Below, piece by piece: positions 43,023 through 51,894 of a stretch of DNA of 64,000 nucleotides (positions are counted from its first letter, which is position 1; each line of letters opens with the position of its first letter). Position numbers and translations under genes: made by a program. The notes below the pieces were generated by a model. The model was given only the letters and a program-made list of their open reading frames with translations. It was not told where the DNA came from and did not search any database. The stretch is taken from positions 124,001 to 188,000 of the forward strand of contig JAWKHS010000006.1 of the NCBI GenBank assembly GCA_041394705.1, written 5' to 3'. The DNA comes from Vicinamibacterales bacterium. Its GTDB lineage: Bacteria > Acidobacteriota > Vicinamibacteria > Vicinamibacterales > UBA2999.

Positions 43023-44392
43023 GCGGGCGCGCCCGGCGGGCGGCCCGGCCGCGCCTGCCACGCCGCCGTCGATCGTTGGCGATCGCGTGGGTGCTGGCGG
43101 CGTCGGCCGCGATCGTCGCCGCACCGGCGGCCGCGCAGACCAGCCTGCAGGTGCCCTTGCAGTTCGACTTCCTCAATCCAGGCGCGAAGAGCCTCGCCAT
43201 GGGCGGCGCGTTCACGGGCGTGGCCGACGACGCCACCGCCACGCTCGCGAATCCCGCCGGCCTCGTGCAGCTCAGCCTCCGCGAGATCTCCGTGGAGGGC
43301 CGGTTCACCAGCACGCGCACGCCGTTTCTCGCCGGGGGCCGGCTGTCGGGCACGCCGTTCGACGAAGGGATCGACACGGTGGGAGGGCCGGTCTTCGGCA
43401 CGTCGACCGATCGGCGCGCCGGCCCCTCCTTTCTCTCGGTCGTGCTCCCGTTCCGCGGGAACCGGTGGGTGGTGGCCGGGTATCGACACGAGCTGGTCCG
43501 CGTGGACCAGGAGTTCTTCTCGACGGGCGTCTTCCAGCAGGATCCGGGGGAGCTCACCTCGCGCCGCGACCGGCCGCAGCGCGGAGAGCGCGCCGTGTCG
43601 GTGACGACGTACGGCGGCGCGGTGGCGTACGTGCCGCGGCCGGACGTCGCGATCGGCGTCGGCCTGGCCGCCCATCGCTTCTCCATCGACTCGGTCTTCA
43701 CGCGGTACGACACGCAGGGCTTCCTCGGCGCCCCGAACCTGTCGCAGGTGGAGGGGCGCTCGACCCAGCACGGGGACGACGTCGGCGTCTCGCCGAGCGT
43801 CGGCGTGTTCGTGGGAGCGGCCCGGCGCACGCGGGCGGGCCTGCTCTACCGCCACGGCCCGTCGTTCGAGTTCCGGACCGTCGACGGCCTGGCGCCCGAA
43901 AGGACGGTCACCTTCCGCGTCCCCCACACCCTGGCCCTCGGCGTGTCACACCGGCCCAGGCCCACCGTGATCCTGGCCGCCGACGTGACGGCCGTCCGCT
44001 ACGCCCGGGTGGAAGACGAGTTCGTCACCGACCAGGCGCGGGGCGTGGGCCGCGCCGACGACTTCCACATCGCCAACGGCGTCGAGGCGCACGTGGGCGG
44101 GCAGTACCTGGCGCTGGCGTGGCGCTGGGCGCCGAAGTTCCGGCTCGGCGCGTGGTACGACCCGAACCACGCCGTCACGTTCGAGCCGACCGCCACGCCT
44201 CCCGACGCCGACCAGCGCACGTTCGACGAGCGCCTGAGGGTGGCGCTGTCGAAGGGCAGGAACCGCGTCCACGGCACCGGCGGCCTCGGGCTGTCGTTCA
44301 GTCCGCGGGTGGAGTGGAACGTGGGCGTGGACGTCGCGTCCGGAAGCTACGTGATCTCGACCTCGATCATCCTGCGCGAGAGCAACCGCTGA
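43019..44392 (+). CDS. OmpP1/FadL-like outer-membrane transport protein
   Basis: A 457-residue beta-barrel protein. A basic N-terminus and signal peptide end near APAAAQ. NPGAKSLAMGGAFTGVADDATATLANPAGLVQL follows, the N-terminal signature of the FadL/OmpP1 hydrophobic-compound transporters and related PorV-like barrels. The barrel shows alternating aromatic strands (VVAGYRHELVRVDQEFF, AGLLYRHGPSFEFR). FadL proteins take up long-chain fatty acids and other hydrophobic molecules, which would suit a lipid-peroxide theme for the array. The ATG overlaps the previous stop (ATGA). Confidence 0.82.
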   Translation: MSGRARRAARPRLPRRRRSLAIAWVLAASAAIVAAPAAAQTSLQVPLQFDFLNPGAKSLAMGGAFTGVADDATATLANPAGLVQLSLREISVEGRFTSTRTPFLAGGRLSGTPFDEGIDTVGGPVFGTSTDRRAGPSFLSVVLPFRGNRWVVAGYRHELVRVDQEFFSTGVFQQDPGELTSRRDRPQRGERAVSVTTYGGAVAYVPRPDVAIGVGLAAHRFSIDSVFTRYDTQGFLGAPNLSQVEGRSTQHGDDVGVSPSVGVFVGAARRTRAGLLYRHGPSFEFRTVDGLAPERTVTFRVPHTLALGVSHRPRPTVILAADVTAVRYARVEDEFVTDQARGVGRADDFHIANGVEAHVGGQYLALAWRWAPKFRLGAWYDPNHAVTFEPTATPPDADQRTFDERLRVALSKGRNRVHGTGGLGLSFSPRVEWNVGVDVASGSYVISTSIILRESNR

Positions 44393-44402
44393 GGAGGACG
44401 TC

Positions 44403-45179
44403 ATGACCGGATTCACGCGTACTACGGCCCCCCTCGCATTCGTCGCGGCCCTCGGCTGGGGCGCGGCGGCCTGCGGCGGCGGATCGACCACCGGACCCAC
44501 GACGAACCCGCCAGCCACCGGGGTGACCCTCGCCTCGCTGGCGCCCGCGCCGGCCACGACCGCCGGCTGCGGCCCCGTCCAGATCACGGCGACGCTCAGC
44601 GGCGCGGCGCCGGCGGCCGGCGCGACGGTGACCCTCACGAGCGGCTCGGCGGCCGTCGCCGTGCAGAACATCACGATTGCCGGCGGCGCCACGACCGGAT
44701 CGGCCCCGGTGACGCCCCAGACCGCCACGGCCTCGACGCCCGTGACCATCACCGGAACGCTCGCCGCCGGCACGGGCACCGCGGCCTCGTCGCAGTCCAC
44801 CACCGTCACCCTCGGGCCGCCCTTCGCGAACTTCTCCGTGAACGGCACGGCCCGGGGCGCCGACGCGTGCCAGCTGCAGAACTCGGGCGGCCAGGTGGAC
44901 TGCACGTTCAACGGCGCGACGTCGGTCGGGGCGGCGAGGTGGAGCTGGGCCTGGGACGTCGGCCCGAACAGCGGCGCCGCCGACACCACGACGCCCACGC
45001 TGCAGCCGACGACGGGCTGCGGCCTCTTCACCAACGCGCCCGTGCAGGGCACGACCGGCAACACGTTCGTCCAGATGATCGTGCGCCTCACGGTGCAGGA
45101 CGCCGGGGGCACGAGGAGCTGCGTGACCAGGAACGCCAACGTTCGCGTATTCTCGGGGGGATTCTGCGGCGGCTTCTGA
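44403..45179 (+). CDS. Secreted lipoprotein, Ig-like beta modules
   Basis: A 258-residue lipoprotein with signal peptide and lipobox (FVAALGWGAAACGG). After a Thr/Pro-rich spacer it shows an Ig-like beta region (VQITATLSGAAPAAGATVTLTSG) and a second one with four cysteines (ACQLQNSGGQVDCTFNG, GCGLF, RSCVTRNANV), probably disulphide-bonded. The function is unknown; surface binding is likely. GAGGAGG precedes the ATG at 44403, ten bases after the FadL-like gene. Confidence 0.75.
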   Translation: MTGFTRTTAPLAFVAALGWGAAACGGGSTTGPTTNPPATGVTLASLAPAPATTAGCGPVQITATLSGAAPAAGATVTLTSGSAAVAVQNITIAGGATTGSAPVTPQTATASTPVTITGTLAAGTGTAASSQSTTVTLGPPFANFSVNGTARGADACQLQNSGGQVDCTFNGATSVGAARWSWAWDVGPNSGAADTTTPTLQPTTGCGLFTNAPVQGTTGNTFVQMIVRLTVQDAGGTRSCVTRNANVRVFSGGFCGGF

Positions 45180-45201
45180 CGACGCCTTCCCTCGCGCCGG
45201 C

Positions 45202-46476
45202 ATGATCTTCATCAGCTACTCCCGCACGCCGCACGAGAAGGCGCTCGCGACGCTCCTCGAGAAGTGCCTCACGTCGGCGGGGCTGGAGGTGTGGCGCGAC
45301 ACGACGCAGATCCAGGTCGGCGAGGAGTTCGCGAAGGAGATCGAGGAGGGGATCGCGAAGGCCGCCTGGGTGATCTTCCTCGTCTCGAACTCGTGGCTCG
45401 ACAGCGCCTGGTGCCAGAACGAGCTGATGCTCGCCGTGGCCCACCACGGCGGCGTGAGCCGCTGCCTGCCCGTGCTGCGCGCCCCGGCCGACCGGATCGG
45501 CCGCCGGCTGCCGGTGCCGTTCCGCCAGCTGAACTTCACCACCTGGCTCGAAGCCGAGGCGGACCCGTGCGCCCGCCTCTGTGAGCTCTACGCCCGCGTC
45601 AGCGGACAGACGATTCCGGCCGACCAGTGGTCCGCGCGTGGCCGGGAGCTCTTCGACGCCGCTGGCGTCGCGGCGCCGGCCGGGCCCGGGGCCGCGCAGC
45701 CTCCGGCCGATCCGCCGTCGTTCAACTGCGACCGCGCGGCGCAGTGGTCCACGGTGTCGGCGCTGCTCGGCAGCGGCCGCCACGAGCTGGCGGTGGTCCG
45801 CGGGCCGTCGGGCGAGTATCACGAGCACTTCCTGAACCGCGTCACGCGCGCGCTCCCGCCGGCGCCGGAACGCGCGATCGTGCCCGTCATCTGGCAGCGG
45901 CGACCGGTGGGCCGGGACGACTTCCTGCGCGCCCTGACCGACAGCCTCGGCGCGGGCGACCCGTCGCAGCTCGGCGACCACGTGGCCCAGCGGCTCGCGC
46001 AGCGCCACCTCGTGCTCGTGCACGGCTGCATCCGCGGCGACTTCGAGGACGACGACCTCGAGCAGTACTACGGGGCGTGGATTCCCGCGCTCGTGGCCGG
46101 TGTGCGCGGCCCCTTCCAGGTGAAGTGCATCCAGGCGCTCGAGTGGCGCCACGAGGCGCTCTTCAAACGGCTGCTCGGGTGGGGCGCCGCCAACGACGAC
46201 GACAACGCGAGCGCGGCCGAGCGGCTCGTCTCGCACATCGAGAAGGCGCAGCAGAGCCTGACCGTGGTGCGGCTGCGGGAGCTCGAGCCGATCACGCCAC
46301 GCGAGCTCCAGGAGTTCTGCGACACGTGGGTGCCCGCCCCGCATCGCGAGCTCCTCTTGAAGGAAGTCCGCCAGTTCCGGACCTCGGAGGAAATCCTCCG
46401 GGGCATCGACAAGTACCTCCTCAACGCGAGGGCCCATGAGCAGCAGTCCGCAGGAGTGGAAGCGATATCGCGGTGA
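45202..46476 (+). CDS. TIR domain protein with degenerate STAND-like module
   Basis: A 424-residue cytoplasmic protein. The N-terminal TIR domain (residues 1-150) begins MIFISYSRTPHEK and has the catalytic-type glutamate in SAWCQNELMLA (Glu74), the residue that drives NAD+ cleavage in active TIRs. Residues about 172-400 start with FNCDRAAQW (CDRAAQ 176-181) and then reach VVRGPSGEYHEHF, where a nucleotide-binding P-loop would be expected but the Gly-Lys-Ser/Thr is missing. This matches the idea of an inactive STAND (iSTAND) module used in bacterial conflict proteins. The stop lies 41 bases inside the MoxR gene. It is predicted to be an NAD-consuming effector or signal producer. Confidence 0.85.
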   Translation: MIFISYSRTPHEKALATLLEKCLTSAGLEVWRDTTQIQVGEEFAKEIEEGIAKAAWVIFLVSNSWLDSAWCQNELMLAVAHHGGVSRCLPVLRAPADRIGRRLPVPFRQLNFTTWLEAEADPCARLCELYARVSGQTIPADQWSARGRELFDAAGVAAPAGPGAAQPPADPPSFNCDRAAQWSTVSALLGSGRHELAVVRGPSGEYHEHFLNRVTRALPPAPERAIVPVIWQRRPVGRDDFLRALTDSLGAGDPSQLGDHVAQRLAQRHLVLVHGCIRGDFEDDDLEQYYGAWIPALVAGVRGPFQVKCIQALEWRHEALFKRLLGWGAANDDDNASAAERLVSHIEKAQQSLTVVRLRELEPITPRELQEFCDTWVPAPHRELLLKEVRQFRTSEEILRGIDKYLLNARAHEQQSAGVEAISR

Positions 46477-47332
46477 CGGCGCGTCGCCCGGGGGCGACGC
46501 GGCGCGAACGCGCGGCGAGGCCGGCCGCTACCTGGCCGACGAGGACCTCGTCACCGCCGTCAACGCGGCCCTGGCCGTGCAGCGGCCGCTCTTGGTCACG
46601 GGCGAGCCGGGCTGCGGGAAGACGATGCTGGCATGGTCGGTGGCCGCCGAACTCGGGCTCGGGGAGGTGCTGGCGTTCCACACGCGCAGCGACCACCAGG
46701 CCCGGGACGTCCTCTACTCGATCGACCACCTGCAGCGCTTCTACCACGCGCAGATCGGCGACCAGCGCGCGGCCGACCCCGCGAGCTACGTGCGCTGGCA
46801 GGCGCTGGGCGAAGCCATCAAGTCGGCCGGCGAGCGCGTGGTACTCATCGACGAGGTGGACAAGGCGCCGCGGGACTTCCCGAACGACCTGCTCGACGAG
46901 ATCGACCGCATGGAGTTCACGGTGCCCGAGTTCGGCTGGCACTTCAAGGCCGAGGACGGCGCCCGGCCGATCGTCATCATCACCAGCAACAGCGAACGCC
47001 AGCTGCCGGATCCGTTCCTGCGGCGGTGCGTGTATCACTACATTCCGTTCCCGGCCAAGGCGCGGCTCCAGCAGATCGTGACCGAACGCCTCGGCACGGC
47101 CGGCGCGCCCGAGGCCCTGGTGCGGGTCGCGCTCGACCGCTTCTACGCGCTGCGCGAGGTGCCGGGCATGGAGAAGAAGCCCGCGACGGCGGAGCTCCTC
47201 ATGTGGGTGCGCGTGCTCACGCGTGCCGGCGTGGACGCCGCGACGCTCGAGCGCGCGCCGCTCGGGGACCTGCCGCTCAAGAGCACCATGGTCAAGACCG
47301 AGCACGATCGCCGCCTGCTCGAACGCCAATAG
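46436..47332 (+). CDS. MoxR family AAA+ ATPase
   Basis: A 298-residue AAA+ ATPase. Walker A is TGEPGCGKTM (GEPGCGKT 56-63), Walker B is VVLIDEVDKA (135-144), sensor 1 is ITSNSE and the arginine-finger region is LPDPFLRRCVYHY. MoxR ATPases act as remodelling chaperones, usually with a partner bearing a von Willebrand A domain. The coding region overlaps the TIR gene by 41 bases, and the vWA-like membrane protein gene begins 21 bases after it, as in MoxR/vWA-based stress or conflict modules. The start has only a close GAGGG as ribosome site. Confidence 0.92.
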   Translation: MSSSPQEWKRYRGDGASPGGDAARTRGEAGRYLADEDLVTAVNAALAVQRPLLVTGEPGCGKTMLAWSVAAELGLGEVLAFHTRSDHQARDVLYSIDHLQRFYHAQIGDQRAADPASYVRWQALGEAIKSAGERVVLIDEVDKAPRDFPNDLLDEIDRMEFTVPEFGWHFKAEDGARPIVIITSNSERQLPDPFLRRCVYHYIPFPAKARLQQIVTERLGTAGAPEALVRVALDRFYALREVPGMEKKPATAELLMWVRVLTRAGVDAATLERAPLGDLPLKSTMVKTEHDRRLLERQ

Positions 47333-47353
47333 CCAGGGATTCCCGCGCCGCAC

Positions 47354-49891
47354 GTGCCACCGTCGCCGCCGTTCTCCGACCTGCTCGAGCAGCTCCGGGC
47401 CAAGGGCCTCCCCCTCGGCGTCCGCGAGCACCTCGCGTTCGCGGAGCTGTGGACGCGCATGGACGGCGCGACGTCCGCGGAACTCCGCGTGGCGGCCGGG
47501 GCGCTGCTGGGCCGCTCTCGGGAGGAGGTGCGGCTCGTCGTCGAGACCTTCGACGCGCTGTACGGCGCCGCGGAACAGGCGGCCCCGCCGCTGCCGCCGC
47601 CCCCGCCGCCGCGGTGGCGCCGGGCGCTCCTCCTGTTCCGCCGCTCGATCCTGGCGCGCTGGCTGGCGAGCCTGGCGCTCGTCGCCATCGGCGTCCTGGG
47701 ACTGTGGGCACGCGACCAGCTCCGGCCCGAGATCCCGGCGCTGCCGCCGACCCCGGTTTCCGGCTGGCTGCCACCGTGGCCGGCCCTGCAATCCCTGGCG
47801 CCGGAACCGTTCGAGGCGCTGCCGCCCACGCCGCCCGCACCGCCCGAGCCACCCCGGTCGACGACCTGGCCGGCGGCGGCGGCCACCCTGCTCGTGGCGG
47901 GCGTCGGCACGCTGCTCCTGGTCCAGGGCCCGCGGGTGCGCGCGGCGAGCCGGCGGCACCTGGAACGTTCCTGGAAGCGCGCACGGGCAGCGATGCCGGG
48001 CCCGACCACGTTCGAGCTGGCGCCGCAGGACGCGCCGGTCTGGTTCGACCGCCGCGATCTGGAGGACGCGGCGACGCTGCTGGCCCGTGCGTTCACGGCG
48101 GGCGGCGTGAGCCAGCGCCTGAACGTGGCGCGCACGCTGACGACCACCATCGGGCGGGGCGGCATGCCCACGTTCGTCTTCGAGTCCTCGACGGCCACGG
48201 GCTCGCTGCTGGTGCTCGAGGACATCGCCCCCGAGATGACGGTGTGGCGCAGCAAGGTCGAGGCGCTTCTGACGGCGCTCCGGCGCCAGGGCGTCCGAGT
48301 GGATCGGTGGGTGTTCGACGGCACGCCGGCCAGGGTGGCGCGCGATCCGATCGGCGAACGCGTCCCGCTGGATCACCTCGTCAAGCACCTGAACGCGAAC
48401 GGCGTGCTCGTCATCGGCGCGGGGAGCGGCCTGGCCTCGGAGGCGCGGCCCACGGGCCCGGACTGGCGGGAGGCCCTCGCGCAGTGGACGCGGCGGAGCT
48501 GGCTGAACCCCGTCGTGTCGCCCGCGGCGTGGCGGCCGGCGCTCGTCGACCTGCCCGTGAACGTCTGGCCCCTCACCGGGCGCGGCGTCCTGGAGGCGGC
48601 CGCGGACCTGGCGGTGGACCCGGAAGGACGCCGGCGGCGGCGCGCGCTGGCCGAGGGCTTCGACGACCGCGTCCTGGCCGACGACGTCGAGCGGCTGAAG
48701 CGCCTCGTGGCGGTGGCGGGCCATCCCAGCCTCGACCTGATCGAGGTGCTGCGTCAGCGCTTCATCCCCGACGCGCCCGAGGACACGGTGCTCGCCGTGC
48801 TGGCCGACGCCGAGCACGGGTCACCCGGGCACGTGCGGTTGCCGGCGGCCGAGGTGAACCGGCTCGTGGCCGCCGAGCGCCGGGAGAATCCGCAGCGCGA
48901 GCGCGCGGTTCGCGAGTACGTCGTGGAGCTCCTCCGCCGGCAGGCGCCGCCCGACGGGTCCGTGGCGCACCTGCGATGGCGCCTCGCGGACGCCTCGCAG
49001 CGGGCGGCGCTGTCGGAGCTTGGCGTGGCGAGGGGGGAGACGGCGGCGGCGACGCTCCGGGAGCTGGCGGCTGGCCCGATCTGGGAGGAAGTGCAGGAGA
49101 CCGCGAGCGGCCTGGCCGGGGTGGTGAGCCCCGAGGCGTTCGGGCCGCGCGCCAGGGGCGGCGAACTCGTGGGACCGACGCGGACGGCCGGCGGCGCGCT
49201 CGCGGACGTCCGGAGCCGCGGCTGGGTGTTCCCGCGGCTGGTGGAGCTCGTCATCGCCGCCGCCGCGGCGCTGGCCATCACCGGCGGCCTCTACCGTCTG
49301 GGCGTCTTCGAGGGCGACGTCATCCCGAACGTGGCGGCCGCCTATCGCGCGACATACTCGGACGCCAACGCCACGAGCGACGTGGCGGGCACGCTCACGG
49401 TGTCGCGCGCGCTGGACGGGATGCCCGGCCGGGTGCAGCTGTACCGCGACGGTCAGGCCTTCCGGGATCCGCTCGACGTGCCGGAGGGCGCGCCAGTGGA
49501 GATGCCGCTGGCGCCGGCGGACACCGGGCACTACTACCAGGCGCAGGCCCGCCTGGCGGCCGGGAACCACGCGCTCAGCGACGCCGTCTGGGTGCCCCCG
49601 GCGCGGCGCCTGGTCCCGGTGAGCGTGGACGCGCTGCCCTGGGCAGAGCTGCGCGTGGTGGATGCGCGCACCGGGCAGCCGGCGGCCGGCGACACGTTCA
49701 CGACGCCGGTGGTGGTGAACCTGCCGGAGGGCGCCTACACCCTGGAGTTCCGCCATCCCGACTACGGCGCGACCACGCTGCCGCTGACGATCTCACCGGG
49801 GGAGACGCCGCCGGACGTGCGGGTGACGATGCCGGGCTTCGACCCGGCGGCGACGGCCCGGCAGCTGTTCCGGCCGGCGGCCGCGCGCTGA
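47354..49891 (+). CDS. Large membrane protein with vWA-like region and PEGA-like C-terminus
   Basis: An 845-residue protein. The N-terminal 70 residues (LLEQLRAKGLPLGVREHLAFAEL to VVETFDALYG) resemble the leading part of CoxE/vWA proteins. After a polyproline stretch come two membrane segments (98-118 and 173-191). A cytoplasmic region follows with SSTATGSLLVLEDIAPEM and LLTALRRQGVRVDRWVFDG (about 278-322), laid out like a von Willebrand A fold but without the DxSxS metal site. A third helix (about 630-650, VELVIAAAAALAITGGLYRL) leads to an extracytoplasmic domain ending in a PEGA-like module (NLPEGAYTLEFRHPDYG). It is probably the membrane partner of the MoxR ATPase. The vWA assignment is inference. 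GTG start. Confidence 0.75.
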   Translation: MPPSPPFSDLLEQLRAKGLPLGVREHLAFAELWTRMDGATSAELRVAAGALLGRSREEVRLVVETFDALYGAAEQAAPPLPPPPPPRWRRALLLFRRSILARWLASLALVAIGVLGLWARDQLRPEIPALPPTPVSGWLPPWPALQSLAPEPFEALPPTPPAPPEPPRSTTWPAAAATLLVAGVGTLLLVQGPRVRAASRRHLERSWKRARAAMPGPTTFELAPQDAPVWFDRRDLEDAATLLARAFTAGGVSQRLNVARTLTTTIGRGGMPTFVFESSTATGSLLVLEDIAPEMTVWRSKVEALLTALRRQGVRVDRWVFDGTPARVARDPIGERVPLDHLVKHLNANGVLVIGAGSGLASEARPTGPDWREALAQWTRRSWLNPVVSPAAWRPALVDLPVNVWPLTGRGVLEAAADLAVDPEGRRRRRALAEGFDDRVLADDVERLKRLVAVAGHPSLDLIEVLRQRFIPDAPEDTVLAVLADAEHGSPGHVRLPAAEVNRLVAAERRENPQRERAVREYVVELLRRQAPPDGSVAHLRWRLADASQRAALSELGVARGETAAATLRELAAGPIWEEVQETASGLAGVVSPEAFGPRARGGELVGPTRTAGGALADVRSRGWVFPRLVELVIAAAAALAITGGLYRLGVFEGDVIPNVAAAYRATYSDANATSDVAGTLTVSRALDGMPGRVQLYRDGQAFRDPLDVPEGAPVEMPLAPADTGHYYQAQARLAAGNHALSDAVWVPPARRLVPVSVDALPWAELRVVDARTGQPAAGDTFTTPVVVNLPEGAYTLEFRHPDYGATTLPLTISPGETPPDVRVTMPGFDPAATARQLFRPAAAR

Positions 49892-49949
49892 GCCCGGTCC
49901 GCCGAGGGGGTCGAGGCGCCCGGCGCGCCGGACGGTCAATCGGCGGGGG

Positions 49950-50342
49950 TCAGTCCGCCGGCTCGTACATCGCCTCGAACCTGGCCTTCGAGACAGCGTA
50001 GGGATCCCCGCCGTCCGCCTCGTTGAAGACCAGGTAGTCGCCGGCCGCGTACTGGGTCGTGCCTTCCTTGGTCGTGACCTTGCCCGTCGACGTCGCCGCC
50101 TCGGCCCAGACCGGCGTCGTCTTCAGGTAGCTGCCGCCGCTCACGTGCCGATAGGTCCGCGCGAACGTGTCGCCGTCCACGGTGTAGACGTCGCCGTCGT
50201 TGTTCACGATCCAGTCGCCGCGCTTGCATCGCTGCGTGGCGCCCCACTTCTCGTAGGCGAAGCCGGCCGTCTCCAGATCGAGCTGCACGGCGACGACGGA
50301 CTGGTCCCGACGCTTCCTGTACTTCCGCCGGCTCGCGGCCAT
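49950..50342 (-). CDS. Small PGDYG-like domain protein
   Basis: A 130-residue soluble protein. A very basic start (MAASRRKYRKRRDQ) precedes an all-beta-like core with two similar halves: CKRGDWIVNNDGDVYTVDGDTFARTY and YAAGDYLVFNEADGGDPYAVSKARFEAMY. The AAGDYLVFN motif fits the PGDYG domain family, found in bacterial regulatory and conflict-associated proteins. It follows the deoxyribosyltransferase-like gene by two bases and is surely co-transcribed. It converges on the vWA-like gene; a self-complementary 12-base site CCGGCGCGCCGG lies between the stops (49920-49931). Confidence 0.72.
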   Translation of the reverse strand: MAASRRKYRKRRDQSVVAVQLDLETAGFAYEKWGATQRCKRGDWIVNNDGDVYTVDGDTFARTYRHVSGGSYLKTTPVWAEAATSTGKVTTKEGTTQYAAGDYLVFNEADGGDPYAVSKARFEAMYEPAD

Positions 50343-50344
50343 GG

Positions 50345-51766
50345 TCAGGCCCCCTCGTCAGCCAGCCCCGTGAGCTGGTCGAGAATCACCGACAGCGCCG
50401 CGCGGACCTGCGGGTCGGCGGTCTGGCTCAGGGAACCGCGGAGGGTGTCGAGCGTGGAGGCGAGCCGCCACGTGGCGGCGCCTTCCTGGTCCACCTGCGC
50501 GGCAAGCTCCTGGGCCTTTTTGACGTCCCCGGCGCGGAACGCCGCGCCGAGCAGCGTCGGCCGGAGCCATTCGTCGTGTTCGCCGCGCGCGAGCGCGCGC
50601 TGGCACTCGACCACGACGAGCTGATCGACGAACGCCGCGCGATCCACGTCACCGGGGCCGCCCCGCGCCCGGAGCAGCAGCGGCAGGTTGTTCGAGCAGT
50701 AGTACTCGTTCAGGTCGAGGTCCATCCCCCGCCCGTAGTGCTCGATGGCCTTGTTGAGGAAGCGCCGCTCGTCGCCCGACGGCTGCGCGCCGCCGCGCGC
50801 CTGGCGATCGCGCTGGGCCGCGCTCCAGAGACGGCGGTAGCGCCCGCCGATGAGCCCGTGGCGTTCGGGGGTCTCGCCGTGCTCCTTGATGATCTGCTCG
50901 AGCGCGGCGATGGCGGCCGCGGCGTCGCCCGCCTTGCCGGTGTTGGCGCGGGCCAGCTGCGCCTGCTCGCGCATGAACGGCAGCCGGCGGGTGGCGTCGG
51001 GCAGACGCTCGATGACCTCGCTCACGGCGGACCAGCCCACCCAGTCGCGCGCCAGCATCAGGAGCTCGGAGGCGATCTCGGGAATGGAGAGCGTGGACGG
51101 CGCGACGTCGGCCAGCAGCGCGTTGACCAGGGCCTCGCGGTCGGCGCGCGGCGCCAGGCGCACGGCGCCCATCCGCGCCTGCAGGTCGCTGGCGGCCTCG
51201 GCCTGCTCCTGGCCCAGACGGTAGGGACTGTCGTCGCCCGTCCCCGAGATGAACTCGTGCCACGGCGTGAGGGACTGGGCGACCGCCGGGATGCGCGCCT
51301 CGAGCGCCGCCCGGGCGGCGGCGGCCAGGGCGTCAGGGACGTGGCCGTCGGGCATGGGATAGCGGACGGATCGGAACTGGTCGATATCGAAGAGCTGGCG
51401 CGACCAGTCGGCCGAGACCAGGACGCACCCGCGGTCCCGGGCCGCCTGCCGGAGGCCGACCTCGTAGTACACGTTGCCGTTCGGCAGCGTGACGTCGGCA
51501 AGGACGAGGTGGGCGTAGGCCAGCCGCTCCAGCATGTCCTTGACGATGACCGACCCGGCCTCCGCGTCGGCCCGGATGGGCAGGTAGCCGAGCGTCACGA
51601 GGGTGGGGCGGAACACCTTGTCCCACAAGGCGTCGCAGTCCAGTTCCCCGGGCGCGTCCTCGCGGTGGGTGCCTTCCACCTTCCGCCGCCTGAACGGCAT
51701 CACCATGAAGCACACGGGGAGGGGTCCCCCCGTGCGACGGGCCGCATCGGCCTGGCCGGTGCTCAC
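50345..51766 (-). CDS. Deoxyribosyltransferase-like/TPR protein, related to ASK1 regulatory region
   Basis: A 473-residue protein from GTG 51766, which has AAAGGA eight bases upstream. The N-terminal domain starts CFMVMPF (19-25) and contains LAYAHLVLADVTLPNGNVYYEVG with a catalytic-type glutamate (Glu102). This is the pattern of nucleoside 2-deoxyribosyltransferase-like domains, a TIR-related fold. The helical remainder (YRRLWSAAQRDR, LNKAIEHYGRGMDLDLNEYYCSNNLP) matches the TPR/DUF4071 'TRAFs-binding' region best known from the animal kinase ASK1 (MAP3K5). Bacterial versions are thought to act in stress or defence signalling by processing nucleotides. The linked PGDYG gene and nearby TIR/MoxR genes support that. 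Confidence 0.82.
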   Translation of the reverse strand: MSTGQADAARRTGGPLPVCFMVMPFRRRKVEGTHREDAPGELDCDALWDKVFRPTLVTLGYLPIRADAEAGSVIVKDMLERLAYAHLVLADVTLPNGNVYYEVGLRQAARDRGCVLVSADWSRQLFDIDQFRSVRYPMPDGHVPDALAAAARAALEARIPAVAQSLTPWHEFISGTGDDSPYRLGQEQAEAASDLQARMGAVRLAPRADREALVNALLADVAPSTLSIPEIASELLMLARDWVGWSAVSEVIERLPDATRRLPFMREQAQLARANTGKAGDAAAAIAALEQIIKEHGETPERHGLIGGRYRRLWSAAQRDRQARGGAQPSGDERRFLNKAIEHYGRGMDLDLNEYYCSNNLPLLLRARGGPGDVDRAAFVDQLVVVECQRALARGEHDEWLRPTLLGAAFRAGDVKKAQELAAQVDQEGAATWRLASTLDTLRGSLSQTADPQVRAALSVILDQLTGLADEGA

Positions 51767-51894
51767 GACGACCGTCCTTTCCCGCCGCGACGCGGCGCTG
51801 CGCTGCGCCCGGAGTCGCGACCTCTTTCTGGACCTTACACCGCCTCGGGAGGAACCACCCGGGATTCCGGCAGCCCGGCCGTAGGTGGGTGTCC

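Noticed and set aside
46633..50001. A 1,122-codon frame overlapping MoxR and the vWA-like gene
   Set aside because: It is an alternative frame through two well-supported genes, rich in Arg/Gly/Ala and without domains.
45202..51766. Locus considered as a known named defence system such as Thoeris or CBASS
   Set aside because: There is a TIR gene but no Thoeris ThsA-like, cyclic-nucleotide synthase or CD-NTase gene, and the MoxR/vWA-like partners do not fit those systems.
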